Shown: in pieces, positions 1 to 6,119 of the stretch
Numbering within the stretch: the first letter of the stretch is position 1
Layout of the letters: each line of letters opens with the position of its first letter
Assembly: GCA_029946045.1 (NCBI GenBank)
Contig: JAQSDS010000063.1
Coordinates: forward strand, 1 to 7,053
Direction: 5' to 3'
Length of the DNA: 7,053 bases
Source of the DNA: Rhodoferax sp.
Lineage (GTDB): Bacteria; Pseudomonadota; Gammaproteobacteria; Burkholderiales; Burkholderiaceae_C
The notes under the pieces: generated by a model
Told to the model about the DNA's origin: nothing
Databases searched by the model: none
The model's input: only the letters and a program-made list of their open reading frames with translations
Program-made: the position numbers and the translations under genes

Positions 1-909
1 GACGGCATCGTGCTGATCGACCAGGACAAATGCCGCGGCTGGCGCATGTGCATCAGTGGCTGCCCCTACAAAAAGATTTACTACAACTGGAAATCGGGCA
101 AGGCCGAAAAGTGCATCTTCTGTTACCCGCGCATTGAAGCCGGCCAGCCCACGGTGTGTTCCGAAACCTGTGTCGGGCGCATTCGTTACCTGGGCGTGCT
201 GCTGTACGACGCCGACCGCATCCAGGAGGCGGCGAGCGTGGAACATGACCGCGACCTGTACCAGGCCCAGCTTGACATCTTCCTTGACCCGAACGACCCG
301 CAAGTGATCGAGCAGGCCCGCATCGACGGCATCCCCGATAAGTGGATGGAAGCCGCCCGCAACAGCCCGGTCTACAAGATGGCGGTGGAATGGAAAGTCG
401 CCCTGCCCTTGCATCCCGAATACCGTACGCTGCCCATGGTCTGGTACGTGCCACCGCTCTCCCCTATCAGCGCCGCAGCCAACGCCGGCAACATCGGCAT
501 CAACGGTGAAATCCCCGATGTCAAGCAGCTGCGCATTCCGGTCAAGTACTTGGCCAACCTGCTCACTGCGGGCGATACCTTCCCGGTCGAGCGGGCGCTG
601 GAGCGCATGCTCGCCATGCGCGCTTACCAGCGTGGCAAACATGTCGACGGTAAACCCAATATGGCGGCGCTGGAGCAGGTGCAGATGAGCACGCTGGAAG
701 TCGAGGAGATGTACCAGGTGATGGCCATTGCGAACTACGAAGACCGTTTTGTCATCCCCAGCACGCATCGCGAATACGCCGAGAGCACCTTTGACGTGCG
801 CGGTGGCTGCGGCTTCTCGTTTGGCAACGGCTGCTCGGATGGCGCCAGCGAAACCAGCCTGTTTGGTGGCGGCAAGCGCCGCACCATTCCTATCCAGGCG
901 GAGGTCTGA
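1..909 (+). CDS. narH: Respiratory nitrate reductase beta subunit NarH, 5'-truncated by the window
   Basis: Iron-sulfur electron-transfer subunit of the membrane-bound NarGHI nitrate reductase; it passes electrons from the NarI hemes to the molybdenum subunit NarG on the cytoplasmic face. The frame is open from base 1 and 302 residues are visible; the first corresponds to about residue 207 of the roughly 512-residue E. coli protein. Visible cluster ligands are C11-R-G-W14-R-M-C17-x3-C21-P, C38-x2-C41, C53 and C57. They line up with E. coli C217, W220, C223, C227, C244, C247, C259 and C263. The Trp in place of a Cys (W14) is the hallmark of the [3Fe-4S] centre in NarH. The C-terminal Cys-containing tail (GCGFSFGNGC) is normal for the family. 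The GTG at base 10 is internal and not a start. The N-terminal part and narG should lie upstream. narJ starts 2 bases after the stop. Confidence 0.98.
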   Translation, partial: DGIVLIDQDKCRGWRMCISGCPYKKIYYNWKSGKAEKCIFCYPRIEAGQPTVCSETCVGRIRYLGVLLYDADRIQEAASVEHDRDLYQAQLDIFLDPNDPQVIEQARIDGIPDKWMEAARNSPVYKMAVEWKVALPLHPEYRTLPMVWYVPPLSPISAAANAGNIGINGEIPDVKQLRIPVKYLANLLTAGDTFPVERALERMLAMRAYQRGKHVDGKPNMAALEQVQMSTLEVEEMYQVMAIANYEDRFVIPSTHREYAESTFDVRGGCGFSFGNGCSDGASETSLFGGGKRRTIPIQAEV

Positions 910-911
910 TC

Positions 912-1631
912 ATGTCGCTCTTTTCCAATCCAACTCCTGCGTCCCTGAGCCTGCGCGTTCTGGCGCGCCTGCTGTCCTACCCGGATGCGCAGCTGCGCGC
1001 TGATCTGGACGACATGCGCCAAGTCCTGAGCTCAGAGAAAGCCATCACCGGAGCGCGCCTGGTGGAGCTCAATGCGCTCATCAGCGGGCTGGCTGGCGGC
1101 AACGCGCTCGACAACGAGGCCGAGTACGTCGAAGTCTTTGACCGTGGCCGCGCCACTTCCCTGCATTTGTTCGAGCACGTGCACGGCGACTCGCGCGAAC
1201 GTGGCCCAGCCATGATCGACCTGACGCAAACCTACGAAAAAGCCGGCTTGTTCCTCGGCCCCGATGAAATGCCGGACTACCTGCCGGTGGTGCTTGAATT
1301 TGTGTCGACCCAACCCCCCAAGGAGGCGCGCGCCTTTTTGAGCGAGATGGCACACATTTTTAATGCCATTTTCAACGCCCTGCAGCAGCGCAAAAGTCCC
1401 TACGCCAGTGTGCTGGGGGCACTGCTGGAGCTCAGCGGCGAAGAAGCACATCCTGTGAAGATCGTGGCTGATGAGCCGCTCGACACCGCTTGGGAGGAAC
1501 CGGTGGTCTTTGACGGTTGCTCTGTCAAGGGGCAGACCAAACCGGATCAACCCCAACCCATTCATTTTGTAAAAACCGATGCGGCTAAAACCCGTCAAAG
1601 CGCGACCGCAACTGCTGGAGTCCCACTATGA
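912..1631 (+). CDS. narJ: Nitrate reductase maturation chaperone NarJ
   Basis: Cytoplasmic chaperone of the TorD/DmsD/NarJ family. It binds apo-NarG, assists molybdenum cofactor and Fe-S insertion and holds back membrane docking until NarGH is mature; it is not part of the final enzyme. The 239 residues are close to the roughly 236 of E. coli NarJ. The family signature runs from about residue 75 to 128: FDRGRATSLHLFEHVHG, then SRERGPAMIDL, then a YEKAGL segment and DEMPDYLPVVLEF. The N-terminal LRVLARLLSYPD (residues 14-25) is also typical. There is no signal peptide or membrane segment. The start is fixed by a strong GGAGGT at 900-905, six bases before the ATG. The stop overlaps the narI start as ATGA, so translation is probably coupled. 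The polar C-terminal tail (after about residue 195) looks variable. Confidence 0.97.
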   Translation: MSLFSNPTPASLSLRVLARLLSYPDAQLRADLDDMRQVLSSEKAITGARLVELNALISGLAGGNALDNEAEYVEVFDRGRATSLHLFEHVHGDSRERGPAMIDLTQTYEKAGLFLGPDEMPDYLPVVLEFVSTQPPKEARAFLSEMAHIFNAIFNALQQRKSPYASVLGALLELSGEEAHPVKIVADEPLDTAWEEPVVFDGCSVKGQTKPDQPQPIHFVKTDAAKTRQSATATAGVPL

Positions 1632-2362
1632 ACACCCTTGACTACCTCCTGTTTGGAATCTACCCCTACATCGCCCTCGCCGTCTTCCTGCTCGGCAGCC
1701 TGATCCGCTTCGACCGCGACCAGTACACCTGGAAAAGCGACTCGTCGCAAATGCTGAAAATGGGGCAACTGCGCTGGGGCAGCAACTTGTTCCACATTGG
1801 CGTGCTGTTCCTGTTCTTTGGCCACACCTTTGGCATGCTGACGCCGCACTTTCTCTATGAGCACTTCATCAGTGCTGGCGACAAACAGCTCATGGCCATG
1901 ATCAGCGGCGGCTTGGCCGGCTTGCTGGGCTTTATCGGTGTCACCATTCTGTTGCACCGCCGCCTGACCGAGCCACGCATCCGCATCAACTCCAAAACCA
2001 GCGACATCGTGCTGCTGGTCCTGCTGTGGCTGCAACTGGCGCTGGGTCTGGCCACCGTGCCGCTGTCGGGTCAACACCTGGACGGCAGCATGATGATGAA
2101 ACTGGCGGGCTGGGCACAGGCCATCGTCACCTTCCAGCCCGGCGCGGTTGATCTGCTGGCTGATGCGGGCTTTATCTTCAAGGCGCACATGTTCCTTGGC
2201 ATGAGCATCTTTTTCATCTTTCCGTTCACCCGCCTGGTGCACGTCTGGAGTGGCTTTGCCTCGGTGAGCTACCTGATGCGCCCCTACCAAGTGGTGCGGG
2301 CCCGGCGCCTGAATGTGCCTGCCGGACAAAATCAACCCCGTCGCCCCGGCGCTGGCGTTTGA
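1628..2362 (+). CDS. narI: Nitrate reductase gamma subunit NarI, diheme cytochrome b
   Basis: Integral membrane subunit that oxidises quinol on the periplasmic side, anchors NarGH and carries two b hemes. The 244 residues contain about five hydrophobic helices (near 3-27, 50-72, 88-110, 125-146 and 182-204). The four heme ligands occupy exactly the E. coli positions: H56 and H66 in the segment NLFHIGVLFLFFGHTFGM, and H187 and H205 in AHMFLGMSIFFIFPFTRLVH. After the conserved YQVVRARR end there are about 16 extra polar, Pro/Arg-rich residues, so the protein is longer than the 225-residue E. coli form. GGAG at 1617-1620 sits seven bases before the ATG, which overlaps the narJ stop. Confidence 0.98.
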   Translation: MNTLDYLLFGIYPYIALAVFLLGSLIRFDRDQYTWKSDSSQMLKMGQLRWGSNLFHIGVLFLFFGHTFGMLTPHFLYEHFISAGDKQLMAMISGGLAGLLGFIGVTILLHRRLTEPRIRINSKTSDIVLLVLLWLQLALGLATVPLSGQHLDGSMMMKLAGWAQAIVTFQPGAVDLLADAGFIFKAHMFLGMSIFFIFPFTRLVHVWSGFASVSYLMRPYQVVRARRLNVPAGQNQPRRPGAGV

Positions 2363-2366
2363 GGTG
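2361..2366 (+). promoter_or_regulatory. Ribosome binding site deciding the parvulin start
   Basis: GAGGTG overlaps the last two bases of the narI stop and lies six bases before ATG 2373. This favours 2373 over the in-frame upstream ATG at 2313, which lies inside narI and has no comparable purine-rich sequence before it. Confidence 0.7.
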
Positions 2367-2372
2367 ACAAGC

Positions 2373-3167
2373 ATGCAAACCACTCACCCGACCGAAGCCA
2401 CCGTGGCAAGCATCAATGGCGTTGCGCTGCATAACGCAGCCGATGTCTTGACGGCAGACGAGTTGCGCCAACGCGCTTACGCCGAATTGTTGCGTCAAAC
2501 AGCCATTCAAAACGGCCTGCTGGACGCCAATGACGCCCCCAGCACCGACGGTGTTGCCAGCGAGGCGGCCTCCATCGCCATCGAAACCCTGCTGGATCAG
2601 GAACTGCTGGTTCCCGAGCCCTCAGAGGAAGCCTGCCGGCGCCACCACGCGGCCAACCAGGCAAGCCACTACACCACTGGTGAGCGCGTCCATGTGCGCC
2701 ACATTTTGTTTGCGGTCACGCCCGGGGTTGACCTCAACGCTCTGCGCAAACAAGCCGAAGGCACGCTGCTCAATGTGCGCTGCTTTGACAGCAACAACAC
2801 CGACGACGCATTTTCCAAGGCTGCAAAAACGCTGTCCAATTGCCCCAGTGGCGCCGAGGGTGGCCAGTTGGGCTGGTTGACCTCATTCGACTGCGCCCCA
2901 GAGTTTGCCAAAGAACTCTTCGGCCACGCTGAAGTGGGCGTGTTGCCACGCCTGGTGCACAGCCGCTTCGGCTTGCATGTGGTGGAAGTCATGGGACGCG
3001 AGGCCGGCCTGGCCCAGCCCTTTGAGTCGGTCCACGGTGCGGTGCGCATGACGCTGAAGCAGCAAACCTTTGTGACGGCGCTGCGTCAGTACCTGAGCCT
3101 GCTGGCTGGCTCAGCGACTGTCCATGGCGTGGACCTGGAAGCCGCCGACACACCGCTGGTGCAATAG
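2373..3167 (+). CDS. Parvulin-type peptidyl-prolyl cis-trans isomerase (PpiC/NifM-like) of the nar operon
   Basis: A 264-residue protein with a PpiC/parvulin rotamase domain at about residues 105-207. Visible family elements are VHVRHILF (106-113), CPSGAEGGQLGWL, an EFAKELF segment, and VLPRLVHSRFGLHVVEV near the domain end. The N-terminal half is helical with INGVALH (14-20) followed by ELRQRAYAELLRQTA, the pattern seen in NifM/SurA-like N-terminal domains. No signal peptide or lipobox is seen, so it should act in the cytoplasm, unlike SurA or PrsA. NifM helps mature nitrogenase iron protein. By analogy this one may assist folding of NarG/NarH or of the genes' other products, but that is inference from its place directly behind narI. 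I call start 2373 from its ribosome binding site; the frame also opens at 2313 inside narI. The carbonic anhydrase gene follows after 11 bases. Confidence 0.88.
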   Translation: MQTTHPTEATVASINGVALHNAADVLTADELRQRAYAELLRQTAIQNGLLDANDAPSTDGVASEAASIAIETLLDQELLVPEPSEEACRRHHAANQASHYTTGERVHVRHILFAVTPGVDLNALRKQAEGTLLNVRCFDSNNTDDAFSKAAKTLSNCPSGAEGGQLGWLTSFDCAPEFAKELFGHAEVGVLPRLVHSRFGLHVVEVMGREAGLAQPFESVHGAVRMTLKQQTFVTALRQYLSLLAGSATVHGVDLEAADTPLVQ

Positions 3168-3178
3168 GTGGTCCACAG

Positions 3179-3895
3179 ATGACTCCTGCGGCAGTGCCTG
3201 ATGAATTGCTGGCGCGCATTCGGCGCTTTCACGACCACACCTTCCCCGGTGTGCAAGAGCAGTTCCAGACCCTGATTGCAGAGGGCCAGCATCCGACCAT
3301 TCTTTTCATTGGCTGCTCGGACTCGCGCTTGGTGCCCTACATGCTCACCGGCATGGGGCCGGGCGAACTCTTTCTGGTGCGCAACGTCGGTGCCTTTGTG
3401 CCGCCTTATGACGGTTCGGCCGGATTCCACGGCACCTCGGCCGCCATTGAGTTTGCCGTGCTCAACTTGAAGGTATCGCGCATTGTGGTCTGCGGCCACA
3501 GCCACTGCGGTGGCATTCGGGCACTGTACGAAGAGGTGAACCCACAGGCCAAAAATCTGATTGCCTGGCTGGAATTGGGCCGTGAGGCTGTTTTGCCGGT
3601 GCAGGTCACCGATGAAGCCTTGCGCCGCACCGAGCAGCGGGCGGTGGTGCTGCAACTGGAACGGCTCATGGGCTACCCCATGGTGCGTGCCCAGGTGGAA
3701 GCCGGCCTGATGACCCTGCATGGCTGGCACTATGTCATTGAAGACGGCGAAATCCATGTCTTCGATGTTCATAGTGGAAAATTTATTCCGGCATCTGTGG
3801 CCTCCCACAGTGGCCACGGCCCCTATGTCGAGCATTTGTCAGAACCCGTGTTCAACGAGATCGATTCCGCTTACAACACCCAATCCACACCATGA
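3179..3895 (+). CDS. Beta-class carbonic anhydrase
   Basis: A 238-residue zinc enzyme interconverting CO2 and bicarbonate, predicted cytoplasmic (no signal peptide). The zinc and catalytic signature is complete: C46-S-D48-S-R50 in FIGCSDSRLVP, and H107-S-H-C110-G-G in VCGHSHCGG. C46, H107 and C110 are the expected zinc ligands and D48/R50 the catalytic dyad. The conserved LVRNVGAFVPP and GTSAAIEFAVLNL segments lie between them. Length is normal for the bacterial plant-type clade. AGGTGG (3166-3171) starts at the last two bases of the parvulin stop and precedes the ATG by seven bases. Its place inside a nar operon suggests a job under nitrate-respiring conditions, such as bicarbonate supply or buffering of cytoplasmic pH while NarG consumes protons; this is inference. 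A housekeeping role cannot be excluded. Confidence 0.95.
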   Translation: MTPAAVPDELLARIRRFHDHTFPGVQEQFQTLIAEGQHPTILFIGCSDSRLVPYMLTGMGPGELFLVRNVGAFVPPYDGSAGFHGTSAAIEFAVLNLKVSRIVVCGHSHCGGIRALYEEVNPQAKNLIAWLELGREAVLPVQVTDEALRRTEQRAVVLQLERLMGYPMVRAQVEAGLMTLHGWHYVIEDGEIHVFDVHSGKFIPASVASHSGHGPYVEHLSEPVFNEIDSAYNTQSTP

Positions 3896-4296
3896 CCATT
3901 GCCAATTTTGACGACCTTCTGCAGGCCGCACGCCAGCAGGCACAACCGCAACGCCTGCTGATGGTTTTCACCAGCGCCGAATTGCCAGACGATTGCACGC
4001 CGCAACAACGCCAAGAATATGAAGCCGGTCACGGCGGCGCGCTGGTACCGTCCATGTACGCCGACAAGGCACCCGACGAAATTCAGAGCTTTGCGGCGCT
4101 CAAGCTCGAATCCGGTCAGTTTCAAAGCCAATGGCATGTGGTTTTTGTGGCTGCCCTGTCAGGCACCAACAACACGCCACCGAGCAGCACCGATGTTGAG
4201 AAAACGCTGGAGCGCATGGTGGAGTCCGTCAAACTTGGCGCACTCGACAACATGATCGCCTTTGACACATCAGGTAGCGCCATTTCACTGGATTAG
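3892..4296 (+). CDS. Conserved protein of unknown function, 134 residues
   Basis: I do not know its function. The start overlaps the carbonic anhydrase stop as ATGA and the stop is 2 bases before the dnr-like start, so it is translated as part of this operon; no strong ribosome binding site is seen, consistent with coupling. The protein is soluble, without signal peptide or membrane segments. The layout is an N-terminal helix (IANFDDLLQAARQQ), a strand (QRLLMVFTSAEL), a loop (DDCTPQQRQEYEAGHGGALVPSM), an acidic stretch (DKAPDEIQSFAALK), a strand (WHVVFVAALSG), a helix (DVEKTLERMVESVKLG) and a final strand (NMIAFDTSG). From memory, unverified, similar betaproteobacterial proteins are often labelled 'ribonucleotide reductase subunit alpha'. 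At this size, and with no recognisable ribonucleotide reductase motif, that label should not be trusted. Only one Cys (in DDCTPQQ) is present, so a metal cluster is unlikely. Confidence 0.85.
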   Translation: MTIANFDDLLQAARQQAQPQRLLMVFTSAELPDDCTPQQRQEYEAGHGGALVPSMYADKAPDEIQSFAALKLESGQFQSQWHVVFVAALSGTNNTPPSSTDVEKTLERMVESVKLGALDNMIAFDTSGSAISLD

Positions 4297-4298
4297 CC

Positions 4299-5003
4299 AT
4301 GACGCTGGATGCCCATTTTTTTGACATGCCACGCTTCCTGGCGGGCTCGCCACTGTTCAGTGGCCTGTCGCCCGATGAGCTCGCGCGCATCGCCAAAAGC
4401 TGCCACATCAAAAGCTACGACAAGGGCGAGATGGTATTCAGAGTCGGCGAAGCCTGCGAGGCCTTTCACATCGTGGTCAGCGGACAAGTCAAGCTGTTTG
4501 TGGTGTCGCCGGCAGGCCAGGAAAAGGTCATTGAAATCATCAGCCCCGGGCAAAGTTTTGCGGAGGCGCTGGTGTTCCTGAACAAGCCCTACATTCTGAG
4601 TGCGCAAGCGCTCGTTAACACGCTGCTGATCAACGTCAGTAAACGCGGCGTGGTCGGCGAAATCGCGCAGGACCCCCACTTTGCCCTGCACATGCTGGCA
4701 GGCGTTTCCCGGCGCTTGCATGGCCTGGTCCAGGACGTCGAAGCCTATGCACTGCACAGCGGCATGCAGCGCCTGATCGGCTACCTGCTGCGTGACGTCG
4801 AAATGGACGCGGCCAACGGAAAAAATACCCTGACCGTGTCCTTGCCCGCCAGCAAGGCCACCATTGCCTCACGGCTGTCGCTGACGCCCGAGTATTTTTC
4901 GCGCGTGCTGCATGAACTTGAGGCACAGCAGCTGATCACCATTGACCGGCGCGACATCCGGATTCTGGACGTGCAAAAGCTGGCGGACTACGGCTCGCAT
5001 TAA
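4299..5003 (+). CDS. dnr: Crp/Fnr-family transcription regulator, Dnr-like
   Basis: A 234-residue regulator with an N-terminal cyclic-nucleotide-binding-like beta-roll (about 15-125), a long dimer helix (about 128-155) and a C-terminal winged helix-turn-helix (about 184-208). It lacks the N-terminal cysteine cluster that holds the Fe-S centre in Fnr; only C35 and C53 occur, so it is not a classical oxygen sensor of that kind. Its pattern (DKGEMVFRVGEACEAFHIVVSG, PAGQEKVIEI, SFAEALVFLN) resembles Dnr/Nnr proteins that sense nitric oxide through heme. The recognition helix has E198-Y-F-S201-R202, the E-x-x-S-R set that reads Fnr-type TTGAT-N4-ATCAA sites. The heme and NO role is family inference. 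It starts 2 bases after the previous gene with only a weak GGA upstream, so it is probably made from the nar operon transcript. Narrow alternatives are NnrR-like or other Fnr-group regulators. Confidence 0.9.
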   Translation: MTLDAHFFDMPRFLAGSPLFSGLSPDELARIAKSCHIKSYDKGEMVFRVGEACEAFHIVVSGQVKLFVVSPAGQEKVIEIISPGQSFAEALVFLNKPYILSAQALVNTLLINVSKRGVVGEIAQDPHFALHMLAGVSRRLHGLVQDVEAYALHSGMQRLIGYLLRDVEMDAANGKNTLTVSLPASKATIASRLSLTPEYFSRVLHELEAQQLITIDRRDIRILDVQKLADYGSH

Positions 5004-5019
5004 AGGCACCATCGCCTCG

Positions 5020-5048
5020 TTCACAGGGCAGCGCACAACCACTACACT
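5020..5048 (+). promoter_or_regulatory. Sigma70-type promoter for the 99-residue gene
   Basis: TTCACA at 5020-5025 (5 of 6 to consensus) and TACACT at 5043-5048 (4 of 6) are separated by exactly 17 bases. The predicted start point is near 5055, giving a 5' leader of about 33 bases. It lies in the 84-base gap after the dnr-like stop, where no intrinsic terminator is evident, so read-through from the nar operon is also possible. Confidence 0.5.
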
Positions 5049-5087
5049 GTGCACTGGCCATGATGGAATCAACATGAGGAGCTTGCC

Positions 5088-5387
5088 ATGTCCGACGACA
5101 CCCTTCTATTGAATGCCGCTGCAGAAAGCTACTTTCACTCGCTGGAAGGCCTGACCTATCCGCTGGCGCTGGTGGAACACTACCCGCGCATTGCCCAAAC
5201 CATTTTCAATCTCAAAGACGACCCCATCCAACTCCGGGCCTGGTTTGCCTCGCTCATCGAGGATGCGCGTGGAGACCGCCACGGTTTTCCGTTTGATGTC
5301 CTGATGGACATCCAGGCGCTGCGTGAGTTGATGCTTGGCGACGTCAACCAATTCGTCGCCGATGACACCACCAAATGGGTGTCCTGA
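5088..5387 (+). CDS. Hypothetical protein, 99 residues
   Basis: I do not recognise this protein. The start is supported by AGGAG at 5077-5081, six bases before the ATG. It is soluble, has no signal peptide, membrane segment or cysteine, and is probably mostly helical: an N-terminal LNAAAESYFHSLEGLTYPLALVEHYPRIAQTIFNL stretch, then DPIQLRAWFASLIED, then a basic loop (ARGDRHGFP) and DVLMDIQALRELM. Aromatic and acidic residues are frequent, and codon use matches the neighbours, so it does not look recently acquired. It sits between the nar operon and the nitrate-assimilation regulator with its own promoter. Its last codons overlap a possible NtrC-like site. Confidence 0.8.
   Translation: MSDDTLLLNAAAESYFHSLEGLTYPLALVEHYPRIAQTIFNLKDDPIQLRAWFASLIEDARGDRHGFPFDVLMDIQALRELMLGDVNQFVADDTTKWVS
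5367..5383 (+). promoter_or_regulatory. Weak NtrC-like palindrome upstream of nasT
   Basis: CACC at 5369-5372, five bases, then GGTG at 5378-5381 reproduce the inner part of the NtrC consensus TGCACC-N5-GGTGCA, but the outer bases do not match. It lies within the 3' end of the preceding gene, centred about 69 bases before the predicted nasT start point, closer than usual for an enhancer. Chance occurrence is quite possible. Confidence 0.25.
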
Positions 5388-5417
5388 CGCCTATTTGAGC
5401 AGACATGCCGGGCTTGC

Positions 5418-5433
5418 TGGCTTGAATCTTGCG
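5418..5433 (+). promoter_or_regulatory. Sigma54-type promoter of nasT
   Basis: TGGCTTGAATCTTGCG has TGGC at 5418-5421 and TTGC at 5429-5432, with the required ten bases between the -24 GG and the -12 GC. It differs from consensus (TGGCACG-N4-TTGCW) at two bases of the -24 box and at the last base. The predicted start point, about 12 bases past the -12 GC, is near 5444, one base before the nasT ATG. Confidence 0.55.
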
Positions 5434-5444
5434 TCTTTTGATGC

Positions 5445-6092
5445 ATGAATTCCAGCCTTCGCATTGTTGTTGTTGCCCCCGATCTGGACATTGCGGACCC
5501 GCAGGACGAACAAGCCATTCGCCAGGCAGATCGCTCGCGCAGTCTGCGCATTGGCTTGCTGGAAAACGGCTTCAACCTGATCGCCACCCTGCCTGCCGAT
5601 GTTTTTCTGAGCCAGCGAATTGACCAGTTGCAACCCGACCTGATCATTGTTGATGCCGAAAGTGACGCCCGCGACGCACTCGAGCATGTGGTGATGGCCA
5701 CCCGCGACGAGCGTCGCCCGATCGTCATGTTCACCAACGACGACGACACCCTGGATGTCAAACACGCCGTGGCCGCCGGGGTGTCGGCCTACATCGTGGC
5801 GGGCCTGTCCGCCGAACGCATCCGGCCGATCCTGGACGTGGCGCTGGCCCGTTTCGAGCATGAGCAGGCCCTGCTGCAAACCCTGGCCAGCACGCAGAGC
5901 GAGCGCGATGAGCTCAGCGCTGAACTCAAAGACCGCAAACTGATCGACCGAGCCAAGGGCCTGCTGATGCAGCGCCAGAACCTGAGCGAAGACGAAGCAT
6001 TCAAGAAAATGCGCAAGACCGCGATGGACAAGGGCCTGAAGCTGGCGGACGTAGCGCAACGCATGCTTGATGTGGCGGATTTACTGGGCTGA
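5445..6092 (+). CDS. nasT: ANTAR-domain antiterminator, NasT type
   Basis: A 215-residue two-domain regulator: a receiver-like domain (about 5-130), a coiled-coil linker (about 130-158) and a C-terminal ANTAR RNA-binding domain (about 155-212; core RKLIDRAKGLLMQRQNLSEDEAFKKMRKTAMD). ANTAR proteins bind paired hexaloop hairpins in leader RNA and prevent terminator formation. NasT does this for nitrate-assimilation genes and is held inactive by the sensor NasS when nitrate is absent. The usual phospho-acceptor position is kept (D70 in LIIVDAES), but the acidic pair after strand 1 is replaced by A-P, and no Lys follows the MFTNDDD strand. Control by partner binding is therefore more likely than phosphorylation. 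Strand 1 (LRIVVV, 5-10) and the first helix (about 30-43) are separated by roughly 12-14 more residues than I expect. ATG 5445 is the first start after an in-frame stop at 5439; no Shine-Dalgarno precedes it. No nasS lies beside it in this window. Its likely target is the leader at 6306-6404. Confidence 0.92.
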   Translation: MNSSLRIVVVAPDLDIADPQDEQAIRQADRSRSLRIGLLENGFNLIATLPADVFLSQRIDQLQPDLIIVDAESDARDALEHVVMATRDERRPIVMFTNDDDTLDVKHAVAAGVSAYIVAGLSAERIRPILDVALARFEHEQALLQTLASTQSERDELSAELKDRKLIDRAKGLLMQRQNLSEDEAFKKMRKTAMDKGLKLADVAQRMLDVADLLG

Positions 6093-6102
6093 TTTGGTGC
6101 AC

Positions 6103-6119
6103 CGCACAAATTCAGTGCA
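6103..6119 (+). promoter_or_regulatory. NtrC-like enhancer site
   Basis: GCAC (6104-6107), seven bases, GTGC (6115-6118) followed by A matches the NtrC core GCAC-N7-GTGC. An adjoining GGTGCACC (6095-6102) supplies a further half-site. The centre is about 165 bases upstream of the predicted start of the sigma54 promoter at 6250, a usual distance for a DNA-looping activator. Confidence 0.55.

Noticed and set aside
2313..2372. In-frame upstream ATG extending the parvulin by 20 residues
   Set aside because: It lies 50 bases inside narI without a ribosome binding site, whereas ATG 2373 has GAGGTG six bases before it and fits the family N-terminus.
1595..2383. 262-residue open frame on the minus strand
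   Set aside because: It is antisense to the whole of narI; the His/Gln-rich translation is a reflection of the NarI codons.
5060..5072. Possible Fnr/Dnr box ahead of the 99-residue gene (ATGAT, three bases, ATCAA)
   Set aside because: The half-sites are three bases apart instead of four, the first base of the left half is wrong, and the position is right at the ribosome binding site.
5327..5348. Inverted repeat GTTGA-N12-TCAAC within the 99-residue gene
   Set aside because: The spacing fits no regulator I recognise and it lies fully inside coding sequence; probably chance.
5391..6059. 222-residue open frame on the minus strand opposite nasT
   Set aside because: nasT on the plus strand has clear receiver and ANTAR domains; the antisense translation has no recognisable features.
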